Shown: positions 11,420 through 23,687 of the stretch, piece by piece
Position numbering within the stretch: position 1 is the stretch's first letter
Layout of the letters: every line of letters begins with the position of its first letter
Source: Calamus simplicifolius
Lineage: Eukaryota; Streptophyta; Magnoliopsida; Arecales; Arecaceae
DNA length: 64,000 nt
NCBI GenBank assembly: GCA_900491605.1
Contig: UESW01003904.1
Span: 1,239,654-1,303,653, forward strand
Reading direction: 5' to 3'
The notes under the pieces: model-generated
What the model saw: only the letters and a program-made list of their open reading frames with translations
Told to the model about the DNA's origin: nothing
Database searches by the model: none
Position numbers and translations under genes: made by a program

Positions 11420-12471
11420 GAATGATTAAAGTAGGCACTACTTATGCTCAAACTTTAATTGACCCGGGTGCAACGCATTCTTTCTTATCTGACACTTATC
11501 TTGGCAAGAATGCATCATTGACACCCGTCCCTCTAGAACAAGAGTTGCATATTGCTTTTCCAAATGGAGATATTTTGAGGGTGGACACGTTTGCAAATCC
11601 TGTTCGATTGTCATTGATGATAGGAGGTTAAATGCTGATCTAATTATTCTCCCACTGAAATTCTTTGATTTTATCCTTGGAATGGATTGGTTGGCCTCCT
11701 ACCATGCTTCTGTAGATTGCTTCAGGAAGATTGTGAACTTCAAAATTCCAAGTTAGCCTGAATTTAGTTTTATTGGTAGTCAGATTCACCAAGCCTCAGT
11801 GTTCATGTCAGCGCTGCAGGCAGAAAAGTATCTGATGAATGGTGGTCAAGGATTTCTTGCTGTAATCAAGGATCTTCAGAAGGAAGAGACCAAGTTGGAG
11901 GATATTCCTGTTGCTCGAGAATTCCCTGATGTTTTCCCTGATGAATTGACTGATTTGCCCCCAGATCGGGAGGTTGAATTCTCCATTGATTTAGTTCCTG
12001 GAATTGGACCTATATCCAAGGTCCCTTACCGCATGGCCTCAGCTGAATTAAAGGAGTTGAAGGATCAATTGCAGAAGCTTCTTGATCAGGGATTTATCAG
12101 ACCCAGTGTTTCTCCTTGGGGTGCTCCAGTTCTATTTGTTAAGAAGAGGGATGGCAGTCTTCGGCTCTGCATTGATTATCGGGAAATAATAAGGTAACAG
12201 TGCGGAATAAATACCCTTTGCCGAGGATTGATGACTTGTTTGATCAACTTCAAGGAGCCCGAGTATTCTCAAAGATTGATCCCAGGTCAGGTTACCATCA
12301 ACTCAAAGTCAAGGAGGGGGATGTGCCTAAGACAGCATTCAGAACCAGATATGGCCACTATGAGTTCTTGGTGATGCCGTTTGGTTTGACTAACGCCCCA
12401 GCAGCATTTATATATGGACTTGATGAACAGAATGTTTAAGCCATTCTTGGATCAGTTTGTCCTTCTATCCA
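11420..12471 (+). pseudogene. gypsy protease and N-terminal half of RT
   Basis: The protease shows LIDPGATHSF with its active-site D. A frame change near 11630 leads to LKFFDFILGMDWLASYHASVDC. The RT region starts at about 11900 with EFPDVFPDELTDLPPDREVE, then WGAPVLFVKKRDGSLRLCIDYRE, a frameshift near 12190, and PRIDDLFDQLQGARVFSKID, TAFRTRYGHYEFLVMPFGLT and NAPAAF. The catalytic YIDD box is not reached before the truncation near 12471. An indel near 12411 shifts the last codons. Confidence 0.88.
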
Positions 12472-13164
12472 AGTTATAAACTCCAAAGCGGTGATGGGCT
12501 TCCCTTTTTTTTTCGAGAAAAAAATCTTGATAACTGATCCCTTTTTCCCCTCTCTCATCTCAATGGCATTGCATTCTTTAATAATGCTTAGTGGGTCCAG
12601 TTTGTTCTTTGACTTCATAAAAATAGCGAACCTTTTTTTGTTCTTTGTACATAAATATCTGCTAACTTTTGTATTCAAATGAAAAATTTATGCCTACTAT
12701 ATTTATTTAATTTTGTTGGCATTCAAATATTATCTTCATGTATTCCTTTATATTTTGGATGGAATTATAGGGAGGTAAAGGTTCAAGGGTCGTTAACAGT
12801 ATCCTGGCTCTTAAGTCCTACCATAAGTATAAACAAACGGGCAGAAATTTTTCCTTAAAATATTGTGGAATAACTAAACCTGCCAGTACAGGGAAATATT
12901 TCGTAAGGAAAAACTTGGAACCTTTCATGAATTCCTTGTCTAGGACCCAGTTAGGTGACAAATTCCAAGATAGCTTATCACTAGATGAGAACTCAAGTGT
13001 CGATTTTTCAATAGAATCAACTGAAATGGTTGGTAATCTAATTCTTGTTAGATTTGCCATACTAGTTTGTTCATATTCAGCTCAGCTAAAAAATGTCTAC
13101 TGTTTAGCAGACCACTTCACATTCTATGATCATGCTTGTCCGTTCAATTTTATCAGATAAGAAG

Positions 13165-16100
13165 TAGAGGTGGGCACTGGGCCATGCCTGGTACGGCACG
13201 GCCCAGGCCCACTGTGCCTAAAAATTTGCCGTGCTGTGCCTAGCACGGCCCATTAACAAATGGACAGTGCCAGACACGACACATTAAAAAAATTTAAATT
13301 TGGCACGCCCGTGATGGGCCGTGCTATGGCACGGCCCAGCTGTGCCATGCTGGGGGCCATGCCATGGCACGGCCCACCACGGCCATGCCATGGCATGGCC
13401 GCGCTAGTGCCTAGGCACCACGTCAGTGACGTGGTGCCTAGGCCGTGCTGGGCAATTTCAGCCATTTTTAACGGCTATATCCATTTTTAACGGCTATATA
13501 GCCGTTAAAAGATGTTGGGAGGGGTTTAGACCATTTTACCCCTCCCAACAAATGGCTATATCCGTTTTTAATGGCTATATAGCCGTTAAAGGCTGTTGGG
13601 AGGGGTTTAGACCATTTTACTCCTCCCAACAGTCATATAACGGCTATATCAAAAGGTAGTTTTGGAAAAAAAATTAGAAATTCTATAAATAGATGAACTC
13701 TTCCTCATTCTTACCATACCAAACCAACTCCTCTATTACTACTATTTCTCTCTTCCAGCAAGTGCTCTAGTAGATTAGCAATTTAATTTTTAGTTTGCAA
13801 GTGTTCTTACAAGTGGCAAGTGCTCAAGCAAGTAGTCAAGTGCTATAAGGTCAATTCTTGTTGAGAGGCGAGAGCGCAAGAGGAAGCTCACAAATCTCGG
13901 CTCCACGCCTCCACCTCTGATCTTTTCTCAATTCCTTTTTATGGGTTAGTTTTTATTTTTTTGCATTTATTAATTAAAAATTTTAGATATGACATCTTTT
14001 AACGAAAGTAATTTTAACATGCACGCTTTTTCTGAGGGTGAGGAAACTAATCCCCAAGGACCCCAACCCCAATCCTAACTCTAAATTCCATCTAGAGCTA
14101 GTGTCAGTGAGTGTCAAACCTCTTATCGTAAGAGGACTAGTAATGTTTGGATTGATTTTGATAGAATTATGGTTGATTGAGTCTATAAAGCAAAATGTAA
14201 AAAATGTGCAAAACTTTACTGTTGTTCTAGTACTGGGGGAACAAGGTATCTAAGAAGACATTAAGAGAGTCATAGGATGCATAATTCCAGTCAGCAAGGA
14301 CTCCTTAATATATAAGAGGGATTACTTGTAGGTAATTTTGCATATAACCACGAAAATCAAAGAAAATTACTGGTAAGATGGATAGTTCAAGATGAATTAT
14401 CTTTTAGTTTATCTGAATCTTATAATTTTGAAAGATATGTTTAATTAGGCCTACAACATGCTTATAAAAGAACTAGTAGGCGTACCTTTAGAAGAGTGGC
14501 TATGACAAACTTTTTAGCAATGAAACAAAGTTTAACGGAAAGCCTCTCAAATTTAAATGCTAGAATTTTTTTAACTTCTGATATTTGGTCGGCATCATAG
14601 GTAGTAATTATTTTATTTCTATTACTGTTCATTATATTGATAATGATTGGCAATTAAATAAACAAATTATTGCTTTTCGTGCTTTTGATTTTCCGCATTC
14701 AGGACAAAAAATTTCAAATATTATTTATCAAACCGCATGCTCATATAATATTAATAATAAAATAATATCAATTACTTTTGATAATGCATCTAATAATAAT
14801 TCTGTTGTTGCATTATTAAATGACTCTTTGCATCCCATTTTAGATAGACAATTATTTCATATTAGATGTGCATGTCATATATTAAATCTTTCTACTTAAT
14901 CTGGCATGAACATAATTCAAGAGGTTATTTTAAAAATTAGAAATACAGTTTCTTTTATTCAAGCTTCAATGTCAAGACTTCAAGAATTTAAACAATTATG
15001 TGTAGATCATGGTAAACGTTTTAAAAAATTTAAACTTGATGTAATAACTCGTTGGAATAGTACCTATGCCATGATACATGATGCATATCCATATAAGAAC
15101 TTATTAAGTGCTTATATTAATGAGCGTGGATTAGGATTTACATTGACTGAAGCTTATTGGAATCAAGGTAAAATTTTAGAAGATTTTTTGGTTACTTTTT
15201 ATGATGCTACAAATGTTCTTTCAGGTATTTATTATCCAACTTCTTGTTCATTTTTACAAAAAGCATATGTAATTAGTAAAAAATTTAAAGAATATAGATA
15301 TCATGAAGTTTTAATGCCTATTATACATAATATAGAAACTAAATGGAATGAATATTGGAATAGGATATGTCCATTGCATAACTTAGCTGCTGTTTTTGAT
15401 CCTAGAGTTAAATTAAATGGTGTAATTTTTTTAATTGATCAATATTGTGAAAATATGAATCAAAATCCTGAACCTGCTAAAGATGAGGTAACACGACTTC
15501 TTAATGATATTTATTATTTATATAATGATAAAATTTGTGGATCTAGAATACCTGCTCAAAGCTCTGCTTCTTCTAGATCTCGTTCGTCATCTATTTTTTC
15601 ATTCATTAGGAGACACGCACATGCTTCATCATCTTCTTCATCTTCTTCATCTTTAAGTAATGAATTGAAATTTTATTTACGAAATGATCTTCATTCTGCA
15701 TATGATGAAGATCAAATAGAAAGTCTAGATGTATTAGCTTGGTGGAAGAGTGTTAAAAATCAATATCCTGTTATGTCTGCCATTGCACAAGATGTTTTAG
15801 CTGTGCCGATGTCCACAGTAGCATCGAAATCTGCTTTCAGTGCAGGTCGACGTATTTTAGACGAAAAGAGAAGTAGGATGACTGGCGAGACAGTTGAGAT
15901 GCTTATCTGCTTCAAAGACTGGTTGGATGCTGAGGCGAGGCTTCAAGATAAAGGTCGACATGACTTAACCAACGAAGATGACGATGACATAAATAATACT
16001 AATGACTGATGAGTGAGTCATTTCTACTTTTATAATTATATATTTTTATTTTTTAAATTGTTAAAAACTTAAAGTAAGTCATATATTTTTTTTTCTTTCT

Positions 16101-16533
16101 ATTTTTTTCTCCTTGCTTATTGTATTATGTTCTGAAGGTCAGGTCTAGCCCCCCTCCCTTCTGTACCATTTTAATTTTAAATTAATAAACTGGTAGGGGT
16201 CTATGCCAAACCCCTCACTTGTAAGGTGGCTTTATATTAATAAAATTTCTTTATTCCTAATAATTTTTTAATTTATTAAAAAAATATTTTTTTATAATTT
16301 TTTTTATTTGAGTCATGCATGGGCCAGCACGGCATGGCACGGCGGGCCGGCCCAGGCCCGTCATGGGCCGTGCCATGCTGGGCCAACAGAAAAAATTTTC
16401 CGTGCCTGGCACGGTTCACTGGGCCGTACCGGCATGGTCCGGTACTGTAGCAGTATGGGACCATACCTGGCATGGCCCATGTGGGCCTGGGCCGTGCCGT
16501 GCCATAGGCGGCACGGCCTAGTGCCCACCTCTA
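13165..16533 (+). mobile_element. hAT transposon 1 (3369 bp) with an 8-bp target duplication
   Basis: Terminal inverted repeats start TAGAGGTGGGCACTGGGCC (13165 on) and end GGCCTAGTGCCCACCTCTA. The 8-bp target duplication ATAAGAAG flanks it exactly (13157-13164 and 16534-16541). Units B and C of the kinesin block show the empty site. Subterminal regions on both sides are packed with GGCACGGCCC-like motifs. A palindrome-rich double repeat (AACGGCTATATAGCCGTT) lies at 13478-13645. The interior encodes a BED-finger hAT transposase with nonsense codons. Confidence 0.95.
14150..16009 (+). pseudogene. hAT transposase (BED zinc finger, hATC domain), broken
   Basis: The N-terminal part is in pieces. 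VYKAKCKKCAKLY is the BED-type finger start, preceded by a stop in place of the glycine seen in the second copy. The catalytic region follows: ISITFDNASNNNSVV (with the D of the RNase H-like fold), HIRCACHILNLS and then a stop at about 14897 (CAA to TAA by comparison with copy 2). The remaining 367 codons, 14906-16009, run uninterrupted through DVITRWNSTYAMIHDAYPYK to the dimerisation domain WWKSVKNQYPVMSAIAQDVL and STVASKSAFSAGRRILDEKR. Codon-level comparison with copy 2 shows these stops are single-base changes. Confidence 0.9.
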
Positions 16534-17450
16534 ATAAGAAGTATGAAGAAATTCCAATGGTAAGCATCTCTTTTCATGATGTTTGATTAAAATTGTCACT
16601 GGACACATAAGGAAATAATACTTTTGCTTTCTATAGCTTGTGAAATCAATGCTAAGTAAAGTCACGAGAGAATTTGAGCAACGTATATTAAGCCAAAATG
16701 AGATGGTAAGCTCTCACTTAAATTTTTATGATATTCATTTATACTTCAATTTGAAAATCTGTTTCATACTCTGAGTATTAGAGCTCCATCAATAACCACA
16801 TTCATCTATTGTGATACTGCATAACTTGACAGGTGAAAACAACCATGAAGGATCTAGCAGATGGTGATATTTCTCATGATCATCTCTACAAACAGGGTGT
16901 TTTGACAGAAGACTCATTTACTTCTGATGAAATCTGGGTACTTTCTGGATCTTTATTTCAAGAAAAATGATCTGCTTGATGCTTAATTATGAAAAGTATA
17001 ATTGGGTTCAATCCAATTAAACTTAGGGTTTGACTAATGACAACACCGATGACAATAATTTCTTCTCTGAACCAAATGTTTTAATGGAGCTCACTTCTGC
17101 TTCTGGTGGAACAAAGGTATGTTGTGGATCTGCATTCCGCAAAGATATCCTCTTGATGCTTAAATATGGGAAATGTAATTTCATTTAATAATTCAATTTT
17201 AGGACACTTTTGAATATTTTCAACAGTGTAGAGTGTCTTGTAAATGGTTTCATTACATATTTGATATCGATATGGCTATTAGCAGCTACATGTTAACATG
17301 AATTTGGATGCAATTTAAATGTTTAGTAATTTCACTATGGATTAGATGGAAAAGGTAAAGAACATTCATGTGTGCTCAAAAAATGAAGATACTCTAAGTG
17401 AGAGGCTTCTAAGGCAACACACAATTGTTGATCGACAACAAAGAGAGATT

Positions 17451-18949
17451 CTTTGATAATGCTTAGTAGGTCCAGTTTGTTCTTAGACTTCATGAAAATA
17501 GTAAACCTTTTTTTTTCTTTGTACATAGATATCTGCTAACTTCTGTATTCAAATGAAAAATTTATGCCTACTATATTTATTTAATTTTGTTGGCATTCAA
17601 ATATCATCTTCATGTATTCCTTTATATTTTGGATGGAATTACAGGGAGGTAAAGGTTCAAGGGTCGTTAACAGTATCCTGGCTCTTAAGTCCTACCATGA
17701 GTGTAAACAAACGGGCAGAAATTTTTCCTCAAAATATTGTGGAATAACTAAACCTGCCAGCACAGGGAAATATTTCGTAAGGAAAAACTTGGAACCTTTC
17801 ATGAAATCCTTGTCTAGGACCCAATCAGGTGACAAATTCCAAGATAGCTTATCACTGGATGAGAACTCAAGTGTTGATTTTTCAATAAAATCAACTGAAA
17901 CGGTTGGTAATCTGATTCTTGTTAGATTTGCTGTACTAATTCGTTCATATCCAGCTCAACTAAAAAATATCTGCTATTTAGCAGACCACTTCACATTCTA
18001 TGAACATGCTTATCCGTTCAATTCTATCAGATAAGAAGTCTGAAGAAATTCCAATGGTAAGCATCTCTTTTCATAATGTTTGATTAAAATTGTCACTGAA
18101 CACAGAAGAAAATAATACTTTTGCTCTTCTGTAGCTTGTGGAATCAATGCTGGGTAAAGTCACGAGAGAATTTGAGCATCGTATATTAAGCCAAAATGAG
18201 ATGGTAAGCTCTCCTTAAATTTTTATGATATTCATTTGTACTTCAATTTGAAAATATGTTTCATACTCTGAGTATTAGAGCTCCATCAATAACCACATTC
18301 ATCTATTGTGATATTGCATAACTTGACAGGTGAAAATAACCATGAAGGATCTGGCAGATGGTGCTATTTCCCATGATCGTCTCTATAAACAGGGTGTTTT
18401 GACAGAAGACTCATTTACTTCTCATGAAACCAGGGTACTTTCTGGATCTTTATTTCAAAAAAAATGATCTGCTTGATGCTTAATTATGAAAAGTATAATT
18501 GGGTTCGATGCAATTAAGCTTAGGGTTTGACTAATGATAACACCGATGACAATAATTCCTTCTCTGAACCAAATGTTTTAATGGAGCTCACTTCTGCTTT
18601 TGGTGGAACAAAGGTGGTATGTTGTGGATCTGCATTCCGCAAAGATATCCTCTTGATGCTTAAATATGGAAAATGTAATTTTATTTAATAATTCAATTTC
18701 AGGACACTTTTGAATATTTTCAATAGTGTAGAGTGTCTTGTAAATGGTTTCATTACATATTTGATATCGATATGGCTATTAGCAGCTACATGTTAACATG
18801 AATTTGGATGTAATTTAAATGTTTAGTAATTTCATTATGGATTAGATGGAAAAGGTAGAGAACATTCATATGTGCTCGCCAAATGAAGATACTAAGTGAG
18901 AGGGTTCTAAGGCAACACACAATTGTTGATCGACAACAAAGAGAGATTC
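17451..18949 (+). repeat. Kinesin exon block, tandem unit B
   Basis: Second copy, 1499 bp, joined to unit A at AGAGAGATTC|TTTGATAATG. It carries the same exons: GGKGSRVVNSILALKSYHEC.. (about 17644-17902), DKKSEEIPM, LVESMLGKVTREFEHRIL, VKITMKDLADGAISHDRLY, and an exon starting MEKVENIHMC. The last has lost two bases (ACTAAG where A and C have ACTCTAAG), shifting its frame. The LVESML exon is intact here. Confidence 0.88.
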
Positions 18950-20448
18950 TTTGATAATGCTTAGTGGGTCCAGTTTGTTCTTAGACTTCATGAAAATAGC
19001 AAACTTTTTTTTTGTTCTTTGTACATAAATATCTGCTAACTTTTGTATTCAAATGAAAAATTTATGCCTACTATATTTATTTAATTTTGTTGGCATTCAA
19101 ATATCATCTTCATGTGTTCCTTTATATTCTGGATAGAATTACTGGGAGGTAAAGGTTCAAGGGTCGTTAACAGTGTCCTGGCTCTTAAGTCCTACCATGA
19201 GTGTAAACGAACGGGCAAAATTTTTTCCTCAAATATTATGAAATAACTAAACCTGCCAGCACAGGGAAATATTTCGTAAGGAAAAACTTGAAACCTTTCA
19301 TGAATTCCTTGTCTAGGACCCAGTCATGTGACAAATTCCAAGATAGCTTATCACTAGATGAGAACTCAAGTGTCAATTTTTCAATAAAATCAATTGAAAT
19401 GGTTGGTAAGCTGATTCTTGTTAGATTTGCCTTACTAATTTGTTCATATCCATCTCAGCTAAAAATATTTATTGTTTAGCAGACCACTTCACATTCTGTG
19501 AGCATGCTTGTCCATTCAATTCTATCAGATAAGAAGTCTGAAGAAATTCCAATGGTAAGCATCTCTTTTCATGATGTTTGATTAAAATGGTCACTGGACA
19601 CAAAAGGAAATAATACTTTTTCTCTTCTGTAGCTTGTGGAATCAATGCTAAGTTAAGTCACGAGAGAATTTGAGCATTGTATATTAAGCCAAAATGAGAT
19701 GGTAAGCTCTCACTTAAATTTTTATGATATTCATTTGCACTTCAATTTAAAAATATGTTTCATACTCTATGAGTACTAGAGCTCTATCAATAACCACATT
19801 CATCTATTGTGATACTGCATAACTTGATAGGTGAAAACAACCATGAAGGATCTGGCAGATGGTGATATTTCCCATGATCGTCTCTACAAACAAGGTGTTT
19901 TGACAGAAGACTCATTTACTTCCAATGAAATCAGGGTACTGTCTGGATCTTTATTTCAAAAAAAATGATCTACTTGATGCTTAATTATGAAAAGTATAAT
20001 TGGGTTCGATGCAATTAAACTTAGGGTTTGACTAATGACAACACCGATGACAATAATTCCTTCTCTAACCAAATGTTTTAATGGAGCTCACTTCTGCTTC
20101 TGGTGGAACAAAGGTATGTTGTGGATCTGCATTCCGCAAAGATATCCTCTTGATGCTTAAATATGAAAAATGTAATTTCATTTAATAATTTAATTTCAAG
20201 ACACTTTTGAACATTTTCAACAGTGTAGAGTGTCTTGTAAATGGTTTCATTACATATTTGATATCGATATGGCTATTAGCGGCTACATGTTAACATGAAT
20301 TTGGATGCAATTTAAATGTTTAGTAATTTCACTATGGATTAGATGGAAAAGGTAGAGAACATTCATGTGTGCTCAAAAAATGAAGATACTCTAAGTGAGA
20401 GGCTTGTAAGGCAACACACAATTGTTGATCGATAACAAAGAGAGATTC
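18950..20448 (+). repeat. Kinesin exon block, tandem unit C
   Basis: Third copy, 1499 bp. Its right edge continues into the native splice donor (GAGATTCAG|GTATAATC), so it is the copy attached to the rest of the gene. Two nonsense codons are visible: LVESMLS*VTREFEH near 19653 (AAG to TAA) and VDR*QREIQ near 20432 (CAA to TAA). Its first exon begins GGKGSRVVNSVLALKSYHEC and loses frame near 19235. Confidence 0.88.
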
Positions 20449-20540
20449 AGGTATAATCTGCTGTGATATAATTCCATTGAAGGCAACTTTGATGATCACA
20501 TCTATTTATTTATATTGATACTTGATGATGCTCTTTACAG
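20449..20540 (+). other. Native kinesin intron right of the triplicated block
   Basis: The donor GTATAATCTG at 20451 follows GAGATTCAG, and the acceptor TTTACAG ends at 20540, just before ELKHALYATKAGMGFMKLQ. This marks where single-copy gene structure resumes. Confidence 0.7.
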
Positions 20541-23467
20541 GAACTGAAACATGCCCTTTACGCAACTAAAGCTGGAATGGGGTTCATGAAATTGCAGTTC
20601 TCCAAGGAGTTTAGCAATCTTGGTAAGATCGGGCATTATGTTCAGGTTTTCATTGGTCATCAGATATTGCTAAACCTACTCTCATGCCTCTTTTTCTTTT
20701 CATAATAGGCAAGCATTTGCAAATCCTTGCTCATGGTGCTTCAGGTTATCATAAAGTTCTTGAGAAAAATAAGAAGTTATACAATCAAGTGCAAGATCTT
20801 AAAGGTAATATTGCTGGCTTCTCAACTATTATATTTTCTCATGAAAAAATTGATTTTTGCACTAAATTCATTTTATTCTTTATTAGGAAATATTAGGGTT
20901 TACTGCCGTGTGAGACCTTTCCTTCCTGGACAGCTTAGTAGCATGAGCATTGTCGATCGTATTGATGATGGAAATATTACAGTCATCACCCCTGCAAAGT
21001 ACTGCAAAGAAGGGCATAAATCTTTTACCTTCAATAAAGTCTTTGGGCCAACTGCAACTCAAGGTTTTTGGAAGACCCTTGTTTGTTTCTACTTAGACAT
21101 TCTCTATTGTAACTTTCAAACTCTGAGCACTACACTCTTCTTCTATCAATGCAGAAGAGGTCTTATCAGATACCCAACCTCTTATTCGTTCAGTTCTTGA
21201 TGGTTACAATGTTTGTATTTTTGCATATGGCCAAACAGGATCAGGGAAAACTTATACGATGGTGAGGGATGACAAAAACCCATACCTGAGTGTTAAAGTC
21301 TTGATCACATCAAACTTTGAGCATGCTAATGGATGTAAATTGATTTGATTTAATTTTGTTATGCAGAGTGGACCTAAAGAACTTACAGAAGAAGGTCTTG
21401 GTGTAAATTATAGGGCATTAAATGACCTGTTTTATATCTCAGAACAGAGAAGGGATGCAATTTGTTATGACATTGTTGTTCGAGATATATAATGAGCAAG
21501 TGAGAGATCTCCTTTCAAATGATGGCAGTAACAAAAGATATCCTTTTGAACTATCTCGTTTGCTTTATTCCAGACCTTTTGTTTAAATGAAGAAATGGGA
21601 AAAAAAAGATTTTATCATTTCATATGCAAATGCATTATATATTCTTATATTTTGAAATAGTGTGGTATAATATCATTTATGCAATGGAAAATGCTTTAGC
21701 TCTTTTGAGCTTCCCTTTATAATGCTATTCAATTACATCCTTTCTCCACAATATTCATACATGCTAAATTTCCTTTATGTGTAAATACATTAGAAATTTG
21801 TAACAGCTCGCAAAAAGGACTTAATGTACCTGATGCAAACTTGGTCCCTGTTGCATCAGCTTCAGATGTTGTCGAATTAATGAGCCTTGGTCAAAAAAAT
21901 CGGGCAGTGTGTTCAACAGCCATGAATGACTGCAGCAGTCGCTCTCATAGGTTTGGATTTAAGTTTATTTCCTTTTTCAATTAATAATTAGATGCAATTG
22001 CTCTCCCATATGCATTATTGGTGGATTTATTTGCAGTTGCCTGGCCATTCATGTTCAAGGAAGAGACCTGACATCTGGGAACATTCTTCGAGGATGCCTG
22101 CATGTAGTTGATTTGGCAGGGAGTGAGAGTAGATAAATCTAAGGTGAAAGGAGACAGCCTGAAGGAGGCACAATATATAAACAAATCTCTTTCAGCATTA
22201 GGAGATGTAATATCTGCCCTTGCCCAAAAGAACACACATGTACCTTATAAGAATAGCAAACTCACACAATTACTCCAAGACTCTCTTGGTAAAATATGAT
22301 GCTTAGATTTTATGAGGCGAACTTTATCATATCGCTACAGTGATAGGATTAAAAGTTCAACTTTTGATATTCAGGAGGGCAAGCTAAAACACTGATGTTT
22401 GTCCACATAAGCTTTGAGGTGGATGCGATCATTGAGACCATTAGCACTCTCAAATTCGCTGAACGGGTTGCCACAATTGAGCTAGGTGCTGCCAAAAGAA
22501 ACAAAAATAATGGAGAAGTCAAAGAGCTCAGAGAGCAGGTTTAAGCTGCATTGCATTTCTTGAGCTGCATTAGCTGATAAACTCTGCACATTATTTTATT
22601 TACACTGCTTTGTAGCTTTTCTGATTGAAAATAGCCCTCTCCCCTCCTTTATCTCAGATAGCTCGTCTTAAGGCAGCATTAGCTGGGAGAGAGGGAGAAA
22701 CTGACTACATAAGAAGTACATTATCCAGCCCTGATACATACAGGAAAAAGTCCGGTTCAATCTCACCATCAAATCCTTGCTTCAGGCAGCCAATGGAAGA
22801 TGTTGGAAACATTGAGGTAATCATAAACTTAAAATGCTAAATCCACATCAGTGATTTGGACTTCGTAATTCCCGGATAACCATTAGATGATAAATCATCT
22901 ATGACTACATTTTACATTTATTGCAATGCATTGTGAACTTCCAGTATTATATCAGAGTTGAATGCTTAAATATTCATCCTTATGTGTGTATAACAATGCA
23001 CTACACTATCAGCAGATGAGATGCTACAAGATTCATTTTGAGGAAAAATCATGATGCACAATTGACTTGACAAACTTTTAAGCATATAGTGCACTGCATT
23101 TTTTAAAGTAGACTTAATCCCCTGAAAATAAATCTTCTATGTTGAAATGAATTTTGGTTATGGATTTTTTAGAGAAAATTTCCGTCATCATCTCCATTCA
23201 GAGGGCTGAAGATGTAACAATTCTGCCTGGCCTTTTAGGAACTTGGTCTAAAATCTGGGTGATCTTACTATTTCTCCTGACTGGAAAGTGGATGCCTGCT
23301 TATTTTGGCAATTACCTCTGATCATATAAATTTCAGATATATGTCTAGACATGTATACTAGTAATTAAATGACAGTATCATCGGTCAACTCAGCAATTTC
23401 TCAAGAAGTTTGATAAGTTACTGCTGAATTATTAGCTTACTGTTTACTTGCAAATAGGTCACAGTAA

Positions 23468-23687
23468 GGGAATGTTTGGAGTGAACATTCCATGTAGATT
23501 CCTAAGTAAATTGATTGGCATATAAAATTCCTACATTTAAAGTGCAACAAATTATTTTTGGGAATCACTTTTGCTCTCAATTTTGGGAATTGGGAATAAA
23601 GGACTAATAGAGGGACGGTTGTTAATCTTCAATTCGAATAAAGGATTACTATGGGAATCGAATCCTCTCACTCCAAACAACCCTTGG
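23468..23687. mobile_element. Short MITE-like element in a kinesin intron
   Basis: A roughly 220-bp segment starts GGGAATGTTTGGAGTG and ends CACTCCAAACAACCC. These are near-perfect terminal inverted repeats of about 15 bp. It lies in the long intron between the exons ending at 22816 and starting at 23970. The flanking triplets TAA and TTG do not match, so the target duplication is unconfirmed. The type resembles PIF/Harbinger MITEs. Confidence 0.6.

Larger units (their letters stand above)
9820..12471 (+). mobile_element. Ty3/gypsy internal region, truncated inside RT
   Basis: Order: primer-binding site (9827 on), leader, gag from 10006, zinc knuckle about 11040-11160, a 116-bp intron-like insert, protease, and RT up to TTGGATCAGTTTGT near 12471. 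There homology to the element stops abruptly, and intron sequence of the kinesin pseudogene begins within about 100 bp. RNase H, integrase and the right LTR are missing. Several indels and nonsense codons make it inactive. Confidence 0.88.
12577..17450 (+). repeat. Kinesin exon block, tandem unit A (split by a hAT element)
   Basis: First of three direct copies of a roughly 1.5-kb block. Without the 3369-bp hAT insertion and its 8-bp duplicated target, it would be about 1497 bp. Exons seen: GGKGSRVVNSILALKSY... (about 12770-13027), DKKYEEIPM (resuming after the hAT), LVKSMLSKVTREFEQRIL, VKTTMKDLADGDISHDHLY, TNDNTDDNNFFSEPN and MEKVKNIHVCSKNEDTL. Its left edge ATTCTTTAATAATGC differs from the junctions of units B and C, so this is the ancestral left boundary. 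Confidence 0.88.

Noticed and set aside
16276..16586. Open frames rich in His, Gly, Pro on both strands at the hAT ends (also 13253-13490 and 53755-54141)
   Set aside because: They are translations of GGCACGGCCC subterminal repeats, not genes.
17612..18034. A 140-codon open frame that looks like a stand-alone small gene
   Set aside because: It is a kinesin exon (GGKGSRVVNS...STET) running on into its intron. The homologous exons in units A and C show the same structure.
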